DNA of 64,000 bases. Origin: Niastella caeni. GTDB lineage: Bacteria; Bacteroidota; Bacteroidia; Chitinophagales; Chitinophagaceae. The DNA lies in the NCBI RefSeq assembly GCF_004834005.1, contig NZ_STFF01000013.1:1-64000 (forward strand), given 5' to 3'. The first letter of the stretch is position 1; each line of letters starts with the position of its first letter. Below are positions 48,301 to 55,905 of this stretch, piece by piece. The position numbers and the translations under genes are program-made. The notes beneath the pieces were generated by a model that saw only the letters and a program-made list of their open reading frames with translations, was not told the DNA's origin and searched no databases.

Positions 48301-48476
48301 GCGGGGCAGGGGCAGAATGGAAAAATGGAATGGCCTGGGCATTGATCGGTGGGTTAACCAGCTCTATGTTGCTGACGCTGGTAGTGGTGCCTGTTATATA
48401 CCTGATCGTTGATCGGATTGTTGCAAAGTTTAGCCGAAAAACAGTTGAGGCGTTGCCTTCACCAGTATTAGCATAA
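45360..48476 (+). CDS. RND efflux permease (HAE1-type)
   Basis: A 1038-residue proton-driven exporter with 12 helices and two periplasmic loops. The DD pair in VVGILVDDSIVVLENI (helix 4) is present, and the N-terminus MSLTELSIKRPTLIVVIF matches the family; the ATG at 45360 is chosen over an upstream codon that would translate the heptad region's end. It completes the second tolC-adaptor-RND set. It is similar along its length to the permease at 25281-28454, though clearly diverged, so a different substrate range is likely. Confidence 0.95.
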   Translation: MSLTELSIKRPTLIVVIFSVLGLIGIVSYFSIGYELLPKMSKQIITISTSYPGAAPSEVENAVTKEIEDAVSSLEKLDNIKSKSLEGQSNVIVEFKADVDIDQAMQDAQRKVNAIASRLPEDAKDPVVSKFSVDEAPIMKMSVAAKTDNRALYDVVKQRIVPLLSKLEGVANVGIMGGEERQIRVNIHRKKVELYGLDVQQVLNAIETSNLDFPAGSVKNTQGETTVRLAGKFKEPKDIEAVVIANRDGRAIHLNDVAVVIDGIKETETISRYNANTAIGLLVYKQTDANAVQVSRQMEAEIKELEKEYAADGLTFAIAQDSSEFTMKAAEAVNHDLMLAILLVALVMLVFLHSMRNAIIVMVAIPASLVSTFIGIHMFGFTFNLMTLLALSLVVGILVDDSIVVLENIQRHMEMGKDKRRAALDGRNEIGFTAMSITLVDVVVFLPITLVDGLIADILRQFSLVVVVSTLMSLFVCFTLTPLLVSRFGKLTHPNPRKVGGRIILWVEKHINRLTDNYSNLLKWSLSHKRWVLIITLGLLVGSFSLVGGGFIGNEFVNMGDRGELVVKVELPKDATIEQTNLKTQEVERYILSKKEVVNVFSSMGKSDNQFAAQGERHLAEVSVKLVDKSERTVSTEKFSQQIKKELQEHITGAKIRISNVDIMGSTSEAPIQVVLSGSNVNQLLSYADTVLQKIKTVPGAMDAKISIENDKPEVSIRIDKDKMMALGLRMDQVGSTIKLAFSGNSDAQLSEGQYDYDITVKLDAFDRESVNDLQQLSFVNGAGQAIRLNQFAAVEKTIGPAKLERKDRISSVTVSSEVSGRPQGTVGEEIKAAIEKDPLPAGVSIEYEGNMKQQAEAFGSMGYALIASIIFVYLIMVALYNSYIYPFVVLFSIPVAMVGALLALALAMQSLNIFSLLGIIMLIGLVAKNAILLVDCANQLKQQGYKTVEALLESGRTRLRPILMTTIAMVIGMLPLALASGAGAEWKNGMAWALIGGLTSSMLLTLVVVPVIYLIVDRIVAKFSRKTVEALPSPVLA

Positions 48477-48568
48477 CATCCTTCTCCCGTTTGCTCAATG
48501 AGTTTGTGATAAGTGTTCTGTGTAAAGTAGATGGGAGAAGCTTTTTTAAAATTTTTAAAACTCAGTTT

Positions 48569-48769
48569 ATGGAATTTTTAATCGCCTTGCCAATAATAGC
48601 ACTGCCATTTTTCTTTCCGGTTGTAACCGGGCTGATGGCAAGAAGCCTGGGACGAAAATTCTGGTTTTGGTTTTTCCTCGGATTTCCATTGCCGTTTGTG
48701 GCATGTGTTATCCTTCTTTGTTTACCTGTACGGAACACAAAGAATGTAAATGAGTTCAGGATACATTAA
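48569..48769 (+). CDS. Small membrane protein
   Basis: A 66-residue protein with two hydrophobic segments (FLIALPIIALPFFFPVVTGL and FWFWFFLGFPLPFVACVILL) and a short polar tail. The ATG at 48569 is used; an upstream TTG at 48491 would add an unlikely leader. It lies between the RND gene (93 bp upstream) and the cyclase gene (10 bp downstream), so it is probably co-transcribed with the cyclase. I do not recognise a family. Confidence 0.6.
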   Translation: MEFLIALPIIALPFFFPVVTGLMARSLGRKFWFWFFLGFPLPFVACVILLCLPVRNTKNVNEFRIH

Positions 48770-48779
48770 ATACAATATT

Positions 48780-50024
48780 ATGAAAGTTGCATTTGGTGAA
48801 CAGATAAATGAAGCGTTGCTGCAGCATGAAAGGCGAAGAACGATGATCCTGATCGTGTTGTTTGCGGTAGGTATAGGTTATCGCTTCCTCGATCTGTTTG
48901 TATTGAAAACGACCGATCCTGATACGCCTACTACAACGTTCGGTGTTACCTGGTTGTTTCCTGTAACGATACTGCTTTTCGAAGTAGTGTCGTTTTTGAT
49001 CATTACCAAACATTTACGTTCGAATCAGAAAACGTTGCCGCTGGCGGCGCGCTATGTGAATACGATCATAGAGGTTTGTTTGCCTTCCTGCATGATCTTT
49101 ATTATTGCAAAACAGTATCCACAGTTCAATGTGCTCAATTCGCCCGTTGTATATATTTATTTTGTGTTTGTTATTCTATCTACGCTGCGGCTGAACTTTT
49201 GGTTATCCTTTTTCTGTGGCGCATTGGCGGCGGCCTCGTATGTTACGTTCAGTTATTTTATATACAAACATTTTTATGCATCCGATGGCGTAAAAGCTAC
49301 GATCTTATTATTCTCGGGCATTGCGGCAGGTTTGGTAGCACGGCAGATCAGGAAGGGGATAGATAATTTGTTGAAAGAATCAGAAAAGCGGCATTTGGTA
49401 GAAGACCTTTTCGGGCAACAGATCTCTATGGAAATAGCGGAGAAGATGTTGGAACAGGATGGAAAACTGGAAAGCAAACGCATGCGGGTAGCGATCATGT
49501 TTATCGACATCCGCAACTTTACACAATTTGCGGCGGATAAACATCCGGAAGAAATTGTACAATACCAGAATGCATTTTTCAAGATTGTGATAGATTCGGT
49601 GACCAGGTACAATGGCATCATCAACCAGTTTCTGGGTGATGGTTGTATGGTCACTTTCGGTGCACCGGTAGAACTGAATAATCCCGCGCAATACGCGGTG
49701 CAGGCAGGGCTGATGTTGTTGGATGAATTAAACAAGGTTTCAGCCAATGGCGGAATGCCAGTAACAAAAATTGGTGTAGGCATTCATACCGGTGAAGTAG
49801 TTACTGGTAATATCGGAACTGCCAAGCGCCGGCAATATTCCATTACCGGCAGTGTGGTGATACTGGCATCACGAATTGAACAATTGAATAAACAGTTTGG
49901 GTCGCAATTGCTGGTCTCGGAAGAAGTGATACAATCTATTGATATCAATACAGCCCCCACCTGTTTCGGCTATGTTGCCCTGAAAGGCTGGCACAAACCG
50001 GTTTCGGTTTATAAGCTGGCGTAG
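48780..50024 (+). CDS. Membrane-bound class III nucleotide cyclase, divergent
   Basis: A 414-residue protein. Six hydrophobic helices (about 25-195) precede a class III cyclase domain (about 235-405). Metal-binding aspartates are present (D243 in MFIDIRNFT, D287 in FLGDG), as is R365 (ASRIE). However, the position of the substrate-orienting Asn is I361 (GSVVILASR against the usual GDTVNLAAR), and the Lys that contacts adenine is Q283. So it may make cyclic nucleotide poorly, use another substrate, or act only as a sensor. The ATG at 48780 is used. Confidence 0.85.
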   Translation: MKVAFGEQINEALLQHERRRTMILIVLFAVGIGYRFLDLFVLKTTDPDTPTTTFGVTWLFPVTILLFEVVSFLIITKHLRSNQKTLPLAARYVNTIIEVCLPSCMIFIIAKQYPQFNVLNSPVVYIYFVFVILSTLRLNFWLSFFCGALAAASYVTFSYFIYKHFYASDGVKATILLFSGIAAGLVARQIRKGIDNLLKESEKRHLVEDLFGQQISMEIAEKMLEQDGKLESKRMRVAIMFIDIRNFTQFAADKHPEEIVQYQNAFFKIVIDSVTRYNGIINQFLGDGCMVTFGAPVELNNPAQYAVQAGLMLLDELNKVSANGGMPVTKIGVGIHTGEVVTGNIGTAKRRQYSITGSVVILASRIEQLNKQFGSQLLVSEEVIQSIDINTAPTCFGYVALKGWHKPVSVYKLA

Positions 50025-50148
50025 GGGAAATAATTAGGCAACAGATTTGGTGGGGTCAGTACCGGCGTTAATGATGTGGATAAAATTATTGTTTTAGGAA
50101 ATTGAATAGGTATTATTGTTGTTTTACTACATCACTCAATTTTACCCT

Positions 50149-50565
50149 ATGGTTAAAAAGGCGTTGATTATAATTTTCCTGGTAACGGGTACATGTTGGC
50201 TGGTTTTCTCCCAAAGCAATTCGCTGTTGCAAAGTATAAAGCGCGGACAGGAAGTATTTAACGCCACCTGCAAAAATTGTCACATGGAAAATGGCCAGGG
50301 GATGCCTGGCATTTATCCACCGTTAGCGAACTCCGATTTTCTTGCTAAAGACACAAAACGCACCATTGACATTGTATTGAATGGGATAAATGGAGAAATA
50401 ATTGTTAATGGTAAAATATATAACCTCGATATGCCTGCACATAAACAACTCACCGATCAACAGGTGGCCGACGTGTTGAATTTTGTACGAAATAGCTGGG
50501 GGAATAAAGGCAAGGCCATTACTGTTGCACAGGTAAAAACAGAAAGGAATAAAAGACCTTTGTAA
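50149..50565 (+). CDS. Class I cytochrome c
   Basis: A 138-residue periplasmic or membrane-anchored electron carrier. The N-terminal segment (about 3-22, ending VFSQ) is a signal peptide or anchor. The haem site is ATCKNCH, and the axial Met is likely the one in LDMPAHKQLT, as in cbb3/CccA-type mono-haem cytochromes. The gene converges on the molybdenum hydroxylase genes; two-subunit hydroxylases of that type lack FAD and often pass electrons to a cytochrome c, so this may be the acceptor. That link is inference. Confidence 0.9.
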   Translation: MVKKALIIIFLVTGTCWLVFSQSNSLLQSIKRGQEVFNATCKNCHMENGQGMPGIYPPLANSDFLAKDTKRTIDIVLNGINGEIIVNGKIYNLDMPAHKQLTDQQVADVLNFVRNSWGNKGKAITVAQVKTERNKRPL

Positions 50566-50653
50566 TATTCATGAAAATGGTTTTTGGTGGCCACAGTATA
50601 ATAAAAAAGCCCATTAAATTAAATAAGCTGAAATTTCAAAATAACGTAAATGA

Positions 50654-50682
50654 AACAGGGCTGATGAATGATCAGCCCTGTT
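50654..50682. terminator. Hairpin between convergent genes, likely terminator
   Basis: AACAGGGCTGAT (50654-50665) pairs perfectly with ATCAGCCCTGTT (50671-50682) around a five-base loop. It is in the spacer between the cytochrome c stop (50565) and the hydroxylase stop (50702). There is no pure T-run, though the minus-strand side reads TTTCATTTA, so termination is likely mainly for the minus-strand transcript. Confidence 0.65.
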
Positions 50683-50701
50683 AACAAAAAATCAGTGTGC
50701 T

Positions 50702-52864
50702 TTACACCTCATTCATATTGAACGGCAATTTTCTTATTCTCTTTCCGGTAAGGTCGAATATTGCATTGCACAACGCCGGCGCAAAGGGGGGCAATCCCGG
50801 TTCGCCAACGCCGCCGGGCTTTTCTTCATTTTCAATAATATATACCTCTATATCGGGAACATCGCTTATGCGTGGCATTTGGTATTGATGAAAATTCTGT
50901 TCAACGGCTTTGCCATCGGTGAAATGGGTTTCATGATTAGTGGCAGCGCCCAGGGCCATTACAATACTTCCTTCAACCTGGGCCTTTATTATATCCGGGT
51001 TCACATACCAGCCGCAATCCATCACGGCTACAATGCGGTCGATCTTTAATTTGCCATCTGCCTGCTTTGATACTTTCACGGCTTCGCCTACAATACTTTT
51101 AAAACATTCTGTAATGGCTACGCCCCAGCCAGAATTCTTGCCCCGCGATTTCCAACCTGTTTTCTCTTCCAGCATATCGATCAGCGCAACATAACGTTCT
51201 TCGCGCAGGTGCTGCCTTCTGAAATCGAGCGGATCTTTTTCTGCTGCATGCGCCAGTTCATCCATAAAACTTTCGTAGGCAAACCCATTGGTAGAGGAAT
51301 ACACCGAACGCCACCACATCACGGGGATCGGCGACTCGGTAGGGATGTCGGAAAAACTATAATGATCTATACCATTGATAAAAGCTTCGGGCAGTCCTTC
51401 GGTAGTGCTGTCGTTAAAATTGCTTTTATCGGCATGCGGCCATTGGTGGTTCATATTCTGCGCCGCCATCTTTGTTTGAAAGGCAGCAATGCGACCATTG
51501 TTCAACCCGGCCTTGCATTCATATACCGCACCGGGACGAAAAGGCCCCTGATTCATATCATCCTCACGCGTCCAAACAACCTGTACAGGGGCCTTGATCT
51601 CTTTGGAAATGAGCGCTGCTTCTGTTGTGTAATCGGTAAATGCTTTTCTTCCAAAACCACCGCCTAAAAAAGTCATGTGCACGGCTATGTTTTCAACCGG
51701 CATTTTCAGCCGGTCGGCCAGGTCGCGTTGTATCCAATCGGGCGCCTGAATGGGGCCCCATATTTCACACTTGTTATCCTTCACATCGGCTACACAATTC
51801 AGTGGTTCCATACAGGCATGCGCTTCGTACGGCGTTTCATACACCGCTTCCAGTTTTTTGGCAGCTTTGGCATACATGCCTTCAAAATTGCCACCCGTAC
51901 GTTGCGATAAACCCGGTTTCTTCAGGTCTTCTTTCATGCGGTTGTACAAGCCTGTGGTATCCAGGTGCTCAAACCCTGTGGTGTCCCATTCAACTTTTAA
52001 TGCTTTGCGGGCCTGCATGGCGGCCCAGGTATTGTCGGCAACAATGGCTATACCTTCCCTTGTAGTATTAAAGACCGGCATTTGTACTTTTATAACATGT
52101 TTTACGCCGGGCATTGTTTTGACGGCACTGTCGTCATAACTTTTTATTTTTCCCAAAAAGTGCGGACTGCGTTCTACCACGGCATACAACATACCGGGCA
52201 GTTTTTTATCAAGCCCAAACTCCGCTTTGCCATTTACTTTTAATGGCGTATCCTGGCGGGGGAGTGGCTTGCCGATGATGGTGTAGTTCTTTCTTTCCTT
52301 AAGTGTTACCTGTTTTGGTGGCGTGAGTTTGGCGGCTTCTTCTACCAGTTCGCCATAACCGATCTTCTTATTCGTTGGTCTATGAATGACTTCGCCCTTC
52401 AAGGCGTAACATTCTTCTTTCGGCACATTCCATTTTTTAGCAGCGGCTTCCAGTAACATTTCGCGGGCAGTAGCGCCGGTTCTCAATAAATGTTTATAAG
52501 CGCCACGAACGGTAGAACTTCCACCCGTTAACTGGCTGCCGTATTTATTTTGATGGCCCGGTGCAAAATTGATCGACACCTGGTCGAGCGACACTTCCAG
52601 TTCTTCAGCGATCATTTGCGGCACCGCCTGAAAAGAACCTTGCCCCATTTCGGAGCGGTGGTTTAAAATAGAAACCTTTCCATTCTTATCAATAGAAATG
52701 AATGCATTCAATGCAATGCCGAGGCTATCGGCTGTTTCGGCTGTAATAATGGAAGCGCTTTCTTCTGCCAGTGCCGGAAAGTAAAACCCTATGGTGAGCG
52801 CGGCGCCGGTTAATCCTGATAATTTCAGGAAGGCGCGACGGTTGATGGAATTCGTGTTTTGCAT
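50702..52864 (-). CDS. Molybdenum hydroxylase large subunit (IorB/xanthine dehydrogenase family), Tat-exported
   Basis: A 720-residue catalytic subunit of a two-part molybdenum hydroxylase resembling isoquinoline 1-oxidoreductase beta chain. The N-terminus has a twin-arginine signal (NRRAFLKLSG followed by a hydrophobic stretch), so it works in the periplasm as a folded complex. The cofactor-binding GGGFGRKAF and the C-terminal PGGVGEPGLPPFAPA with the catalytic Glu are present. Substrate (aldehyde, N-heterocycle) cannot be told. The gene follows the 2Fe-2S subunit gene by 65 bp on the minus strand. Confidence 0.93.
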   Translation of the reverse strand: MQNTNSINRRAFLKLSGLTGAALTIGFYFPALAEESASIITAETADSLGIALNAFISIDKNGKVSILNHRSEMGQGSFQAVPQMIAEELEVSLDQVSINFAPGHQNKYGSQLTGGSSTVRGAYKHLLRTGATAREMLLEAAAKKWNVPKEECYALKGEVIHRPTNKKIGYGELVEEAAKLTPPKQVTLKERKNYTIIGKPLPRQDTPLKVNGKAEFGLDKKLPGMLYAVVERSPHFLGKIKSYDDSAVKTMPGVKHVIKVQMPVFNTTREGIAIVADNTWAAMQARKALKVEWDTTGFEHLDTTGLYNRMKEDLKKPGLSQRTGGNFEGMYAKAAKKLEAVYETPYEAHACMEPLNCVADVKDNKCEIWGPIQAPDWIQRDLADRLKMPVENIAVHMTFLGGGFGRKAFTDYTTEAALISKEIKAPVQVVWTREDDMNQGPFRPGAVYECKAGLNNGRIAAFQTKMAAQNMNHQWPHADKSNFNDSTTEGLPEAFINGIDHYSFSDIPTESPIPVMWWRSVYSSTNGFAYESFMDELAHAAEKDPLDFRRQHLREERYVALIDMLEEKTGWKSRGKNSGWGVAITECFKSIVGEAVKVSKQADGKLKIDRIVAVMDCGWYVNPDIIKAQVEGSIVMALGAATNHETHFTDGKAVEQNFHQYQMPRISDVPDIEVYIIENEEKPGGVGEPGLPPFAPALCNAIFDLTGKRIRKLPFNMNEV

Positions 52865-52929
52865 AACGCAGTTGGTTTAACAGATCGAATACTCCGCATA
52901 GCAGGACCGAAGATCCCGCAGCAGCGGAA

Positions 52930-53409
52930 TTAAAAACTTTTTGCCGGTGGCTTCATTAACGTGGCCGCCTTGTGAATGGCTTTGCGAATACGCGGATAAG
53001 TTCCGCAGCGGCACAAATTGCCTTGCATTGCCATGTCAATATCCCGGTCGGTTGGGTTGGGATTGCGTTTCAACAAAGCCACCGCCGACATGATCTGCCC
53101 GGTTTGGCAATAACCGCATTGCGGTACCTGCTCAGCGATCCATGCCTGTTGCACCGCGTGTGAGTTGTCGGTACTCAATCCTTCGATGGTGGTAATTTTT
53201 TGATTGCCTACTGCAGATACCGGCATGGAGCATGAACGTATGGCATTGCCGTTCAAATGCACGGTACAGGCGCCGCACTGCGCCATACCGCAGCCATATT
53301 TTGTACCGGTTAAATTCAACAGATCGCGCAAAACCCATAGCAGGGGCATTTTGGGATCAGCTTCTACGGCATGCGTACTGCCGTTGATGCTGAGTTTGTA
53401 AGAAGCCAT
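52930..53409 (-). CDS. Molybdenum hydroxylase 2Fe-2S subunit (IorA/CoxS-like)
   Basis: A 159-residue electron-transfer subunit with two 2Fe-2S clusters. The plant-type site is YGCGMAQCGACTVHLNG with a further Cys (SCSMP), and the helical-domain site is QCGYCQTGQI plus LCRCGTY. It has no signal peptide and presumably leaves the cell attached to the Tat-signal-bearing large subunit. No FAD subunit gene is near, as in IorAB-type enzymes. It is the first gene of the two-gene unit and divergent from xdhC. Confidence 0.94.
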   Translation of the reverse strand: MASYKLSINGSTHAVEADPKMPLLWVLRDLLNLTGTKYGCGMAQCGACTVHLNGNAIRSCSMPVSAVGNQKITTIEGLSTDNSHAVQQAWIAEQVPQCGYCQTGQIMSAVALLKRNPNPTDRDIDMAMQGNLCRCGTYPRIRKAIHKAATLMKPPAKSF

Positions 53410-53494
53410 AAACAGGTTGGTTTAATTGATAGTAAGGTACGACTTTGAAAGGGCGGATTCCCAATTTATTATTTTAATGGTAGGCAAAATATGC

Positions 53495-53507
53495 CCAACG
53501 CCGTTGG
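53495..53507. promoter_or_regulatory. CCAACGCCGTTGG palindrome in the divergent hydroxylase/xdhC spacer
   Basis: CCAACG and CGTTGG form a perfect 6-base inverted repeat around one base, in the middle of the 171-bp spacer between the 2Fe-2S subunit (start 53409) and xdhC (start 53581). A small GGCA/TGCC repeat lies just left of it. A regulator serving both promoters could bind here. Confidence 0.45.
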
Positions 53508-53580
53508 TCGAATTTGTAACAAAATATGTTTGCTAACTGTTGTAACTTTAATACAATTGCATTAGTACAAAAATTTCGTT

Positions 53581-54741
53581 ATGAAAGAAATACAGGCCAT
53601 TATACAGGCCTTTGAGGAAGCGCAACAGCAGGGAAAACAAACCGCACTGGCCACCGTGGTGCATGTACAGGGATCCAGTTACCGCCGGCCGGGCGCAAGG
53701 ATGCTGATAACGCAGGATGGGATGCTAACCGGTGCTATCAGCGGCGGCTGCCTGGAGGGCGATGCCTTGCGAAAAGCATTACTGGTAATGGCGCGGCAGG
53801 AACCCATGCTGGTAACGTATGATACTACTGATGAGGACGATGCCAAACTCGGCGTTGGGTTGGGATGCGAAGGCATTATACATATAGTTATTGAACCGAT
53901 ATTACCCGCGCAAAAAGACAATCCCATTCAATTATTAAAGACCATCAGCCTGCAACGGCAACATGCGGCATTGGTCATGCTTTTTTCATTGAACGATCGT
54001 CGCGAAGTGCAGCCAGGTACCTGTTTGTTGCAATTGCCAGGTGAAACCGTTACGGCCCGCCTCACCAACGATGCATTACAAAAGGCGTTGACGGCCGACG
54101 CCAAAACCGCCTTTGTGAACCAGGTTTCGGCAACAAAAACGTATGTATCGGAAGGGAAGCAATTCACAGCGTTTATTGAATTGATAAAACCGGCTGTATC
54201 GGTGATCATCATCGGAGCCGGAAATGATGCCATGCCAGTGGCGCAAATGGCAAATCTCCTGGGCTGGCAGGTAACGGTGGCCGATGGCCGACAAGCGCAT
54301 GCAACGGCTGCCCGGTTCCCTACCGCTAACCAGGTGCTGGTAACCAAACCCGACCAGGTAATTGAACAGGTAACCATCGATGCGCAAACGGTTTTTGTGC
54401 TGATGACCCATAATTATAATTATGATCTGAAAGTGTTGCGGCAATTGATCATCCGGCAAATTACCTATATAGGTATGCTGGGTCCGCGTAAAAAACTGGT
54501 GCGGATGCTGGATGAATTAAAGGCAGAAGGGATAGTGCCAACGCCGGAGCAACTGGCTTCTATCTTTGGGCCGGTAGGTTTGAACATCGGCGCCGAAAAT
54601 GCCGAAGAGATCGCGTTATCTATCGTTGCAGAAATAAAAGCCGTTATTGCGGGCAGAACCGGAGAATCGTTGCGCAATAGTGCAGATACTATTCATCCGC
54701 GGGTAGAAAAGGAGATTGAAGAAGTGAAGATCAGTCAATAA
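53581..54741 (+). CDS. XdhC/CoxI family molybdenum cofactor maturation protein
   Basis: A 386-residue cytoplasmic protein that binds the finished cofactor, promotes its sulfuration and delivers it to molybdenum hydroxylases. The N-terminal XdhC/CoxI domain (about 10-80) has GSSYRRPGARM and ISGGCLEGD; the C-terminal half is a Rossmann-like domain (VIIIGAGNDAMPVAQMANLLGW; VLMTHNYNYDLKVLRQL; YIGMLGPRKK). It sits divergently from its likely client, the hydroxylase subunits, and upstream of mocA. Its stop codon lies inside a heptad repeat. Confidence 0.93.
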   Translation: MKEIQAIIQAFEEAQQQGKQTALATVVHVQGSSYRRPGARMLITQDGMLTGAISGGCLEGDALRKALLVMARQEPMLVTYDTTDEDDAKLGVGLGCEGIIHIVIEPILPAQKDNPIQLLKTISLQRQHAALVMLFSLNDRREVQPGTCLLQLPGETVTARLTNDALQKALTADAKTAFVNQVSATKTYVSEGKQFTAFIELIKPAVSVIIIGAGNDAMPVAQMANLLGWQVTVADGRQAHATAARFPTANQVLVTKPDQVIEQVTIDAQTVFVLMTHNYNYDLKVLRQLIIRQITYIGMLGPRKKLVRMLDELKAEGIVPTPEQLASIFGPVGLNIGAENAEEIALSIVAEIKAVIAGRTGESLRNSADTIHPRVEKEIEEVKISQ

Positions 54742-54836
54742 GCAATAGGCAATGCTTTAGCGCCGGATCGCGGCGGCGGCGGCAAAAGTCAATATGCAAT
54801 AGTCAATAATATATATTCAACTATCAATTTCATGAA
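54734..54836 (+). repeat. Heptad repeats (GTCAATA type) over and after xdhC stop
   Basis: GTCAATA, AGCAATA and GGCAATG follow in step from 54734, so the xdhC TAA stop (54739-54741) is part of the repeat. After a GC-rich insert, GTCAATA, TGCAATA, GTCAATA, ATATATA, TTCAACT and ATCAATT run from 54788. The insert 54755-54787 is a GCGG-rich run unlike the flanks. Confidence 0.8.
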
Positions 54837-54847
54837 TAGAGGAGTTT

Positions 54848-55267
54848 GTATTGCGAATTTGATAATGCTTTTGTGAGTTTTGATGGGCTTGTTTGCAGAA
54901 TATGATGGGCCATTTTTCGAATTGGTTGATCAATTTGCTTAATTGACCAGTACATTGTTAATATAAATGCACCAATTGATCAACTTGCTATAGTAAAATG
55001 TTTAATTGGTGGTGTAATTTGTTCAACTGATTGTTATATTAGATAAGTATGTGGTAGCATTCGCATAATTGGTTGTTGAATTCGACAAATGTGTGGCAGC
55101 ATTCGCATAATTGGTTGTTGAATTCGACAAATGTGTAGTAGCATTCGCGTAATTGGTTGGTGAATTCGACAAATGTGTGATAGAATTCTGCAAACGGGTA
55201 ATTGAATAAGACAAATGTGTGATAGAATACGCACAATTGGTTATAGAATCAGGCGAATCTCAATACT
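54848..55267. repeat. 20-unit degenerate 21-bp tandem array
   Basis: From 54848 to 55267 the sequence falls into 20 units of 21 bp (420 bp). The best preserved are 55058-55183, where two alternating units occur: one beginning CATTCGCATAATTGG and one beginning AATTCGACAAATGTG. Left units are more decayed but keep the AATTNG start and the step. All three minus-strand frames stay open across the right half, which is a by-product of a 21-bp period with no stop in the unit. It lies in the 561-base spacer between xdhC and mocA. The step is three times the 7-bp step of the neighbouring repeats. Confidence 0.82.
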
Positions 55268-55301
55268 CAATTTGCAATAATCAATATTCAATAGCCATAA
55301 C
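55259..55301 (+). repeat. Heptad repeats (TCAATAN type) before mocA start
   Basis: CTCAATA, CTCAATT, TGCAATA, ATCAATA, TTCAATA and then GCCATAA run at a 7-base step up to the mocA ATG at 55303. They have the same family sequence as the repeats after xdhC, in the same orientation, on the other side of the 21-bp array. Confidence 0.75.
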
Positions 55302-55302
55302 C

Positions 55303-55905
55303 ATGACCATTTTCCACACCGATATAGTAATTCTCGCCGCAGGCGCTTCCACCCGGTTGGGCCGGCCAAAACAATTATTACCCTGGCAAGGCAAAACCCT
55401 GCTGCAGCATGCCGTAAAAACGGCGCTGACAATAACCACACATCCGGTGGTAGTGACCGGGTCAAATGCCGATCAATTGGTGGCCGCCCTGAACCCCACC
55501 CAGGTACAGATCGTTTATAACCCGGCATGGGAGGAAGGAATCGCTTCTTCTATCCGGTGCGGGCTGCAGGCATTGCTTAATCGTACGCCTACGCCCGAGC
55601 AGGTAATTTTTATGGTCTGCGATCAGCCATTTGTCTCGCCCGATCTGCTGCTCGACCTGATCAATGAGCAACAAAAGAGCGGCAAAACCATCGTGGCCAG
55701 CGCCTATGGCGGAACCCTGGGCATACCGGCCCTGTTTGAAAAGGCCATGTTTCCGCAACTGATTGATTTGCAGGGCGACACAGGCGCCAGGAAGATCATG
55801 CAGCAACACCCGGAGCATACTACTTCAGTACCATTCCCCCAGGGAGATTTTGATATTGATACGGTTGCGGAGTATGAGGAGCTGATTAATATGTTGAAAA
55901 GTTGA
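55303..55905 (+). CDS. mocA: Molybdenum cofactor cytidylyltransferase (MocA-like)
   Basis: A 200-residue nucleotidyltransferase. The N-terminal LAAGASTRLGRPKQLL is the NTP-binding signature, and VCDQPFVSPDLL carries the metal-binding Asp. It likely adds CMP to molybdopterin to give the cytosine dinucleotide form used by bacterial xanthine dehydrogenase-family enzymes, matching the hydroxylase and XdhC next to it. MobA-type guanylyl transfer is an alternative. I place the start at the ATG at 55303, just before the P-loop; the upstream in-frame ATG at 55219 is in repeat DNA. The stop codon lies inside an inverted repeat. Confidence 0.87.
   Translation: MTIFHTDIVILAAGASTRLGRPKQLLPWQGKTLLQHAVKTALTITTHPVVVTGSNADQLVAALNPTQVQIVYNPAWEEGIASSIRCGLQALLNRTPTPEQVIFMVCDQPFVSPDLLLDLINEQQKSGKTIVASAYGGTLGIPALFEKAMFPQLIDLQGDTGARKIMQQHPEHTTSVPFPQGDFDIDTVAEYEELINMLKS

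Noticed and set aside
55023..55236. Three overlapping minus-strand open frames of 62-66 codons (HTFVEF-like repeats)
   Set aside because: All three frames are open only because the 21-bp repeat unit has no minus-strand stop. The peptides are repeats of the array and no start signal or homology is evident.
54848..55267. CRISPR array
   Set aside because: Units are contiguous with no unique spacers, the repeat is degenerate, and no cas gene is in the window.
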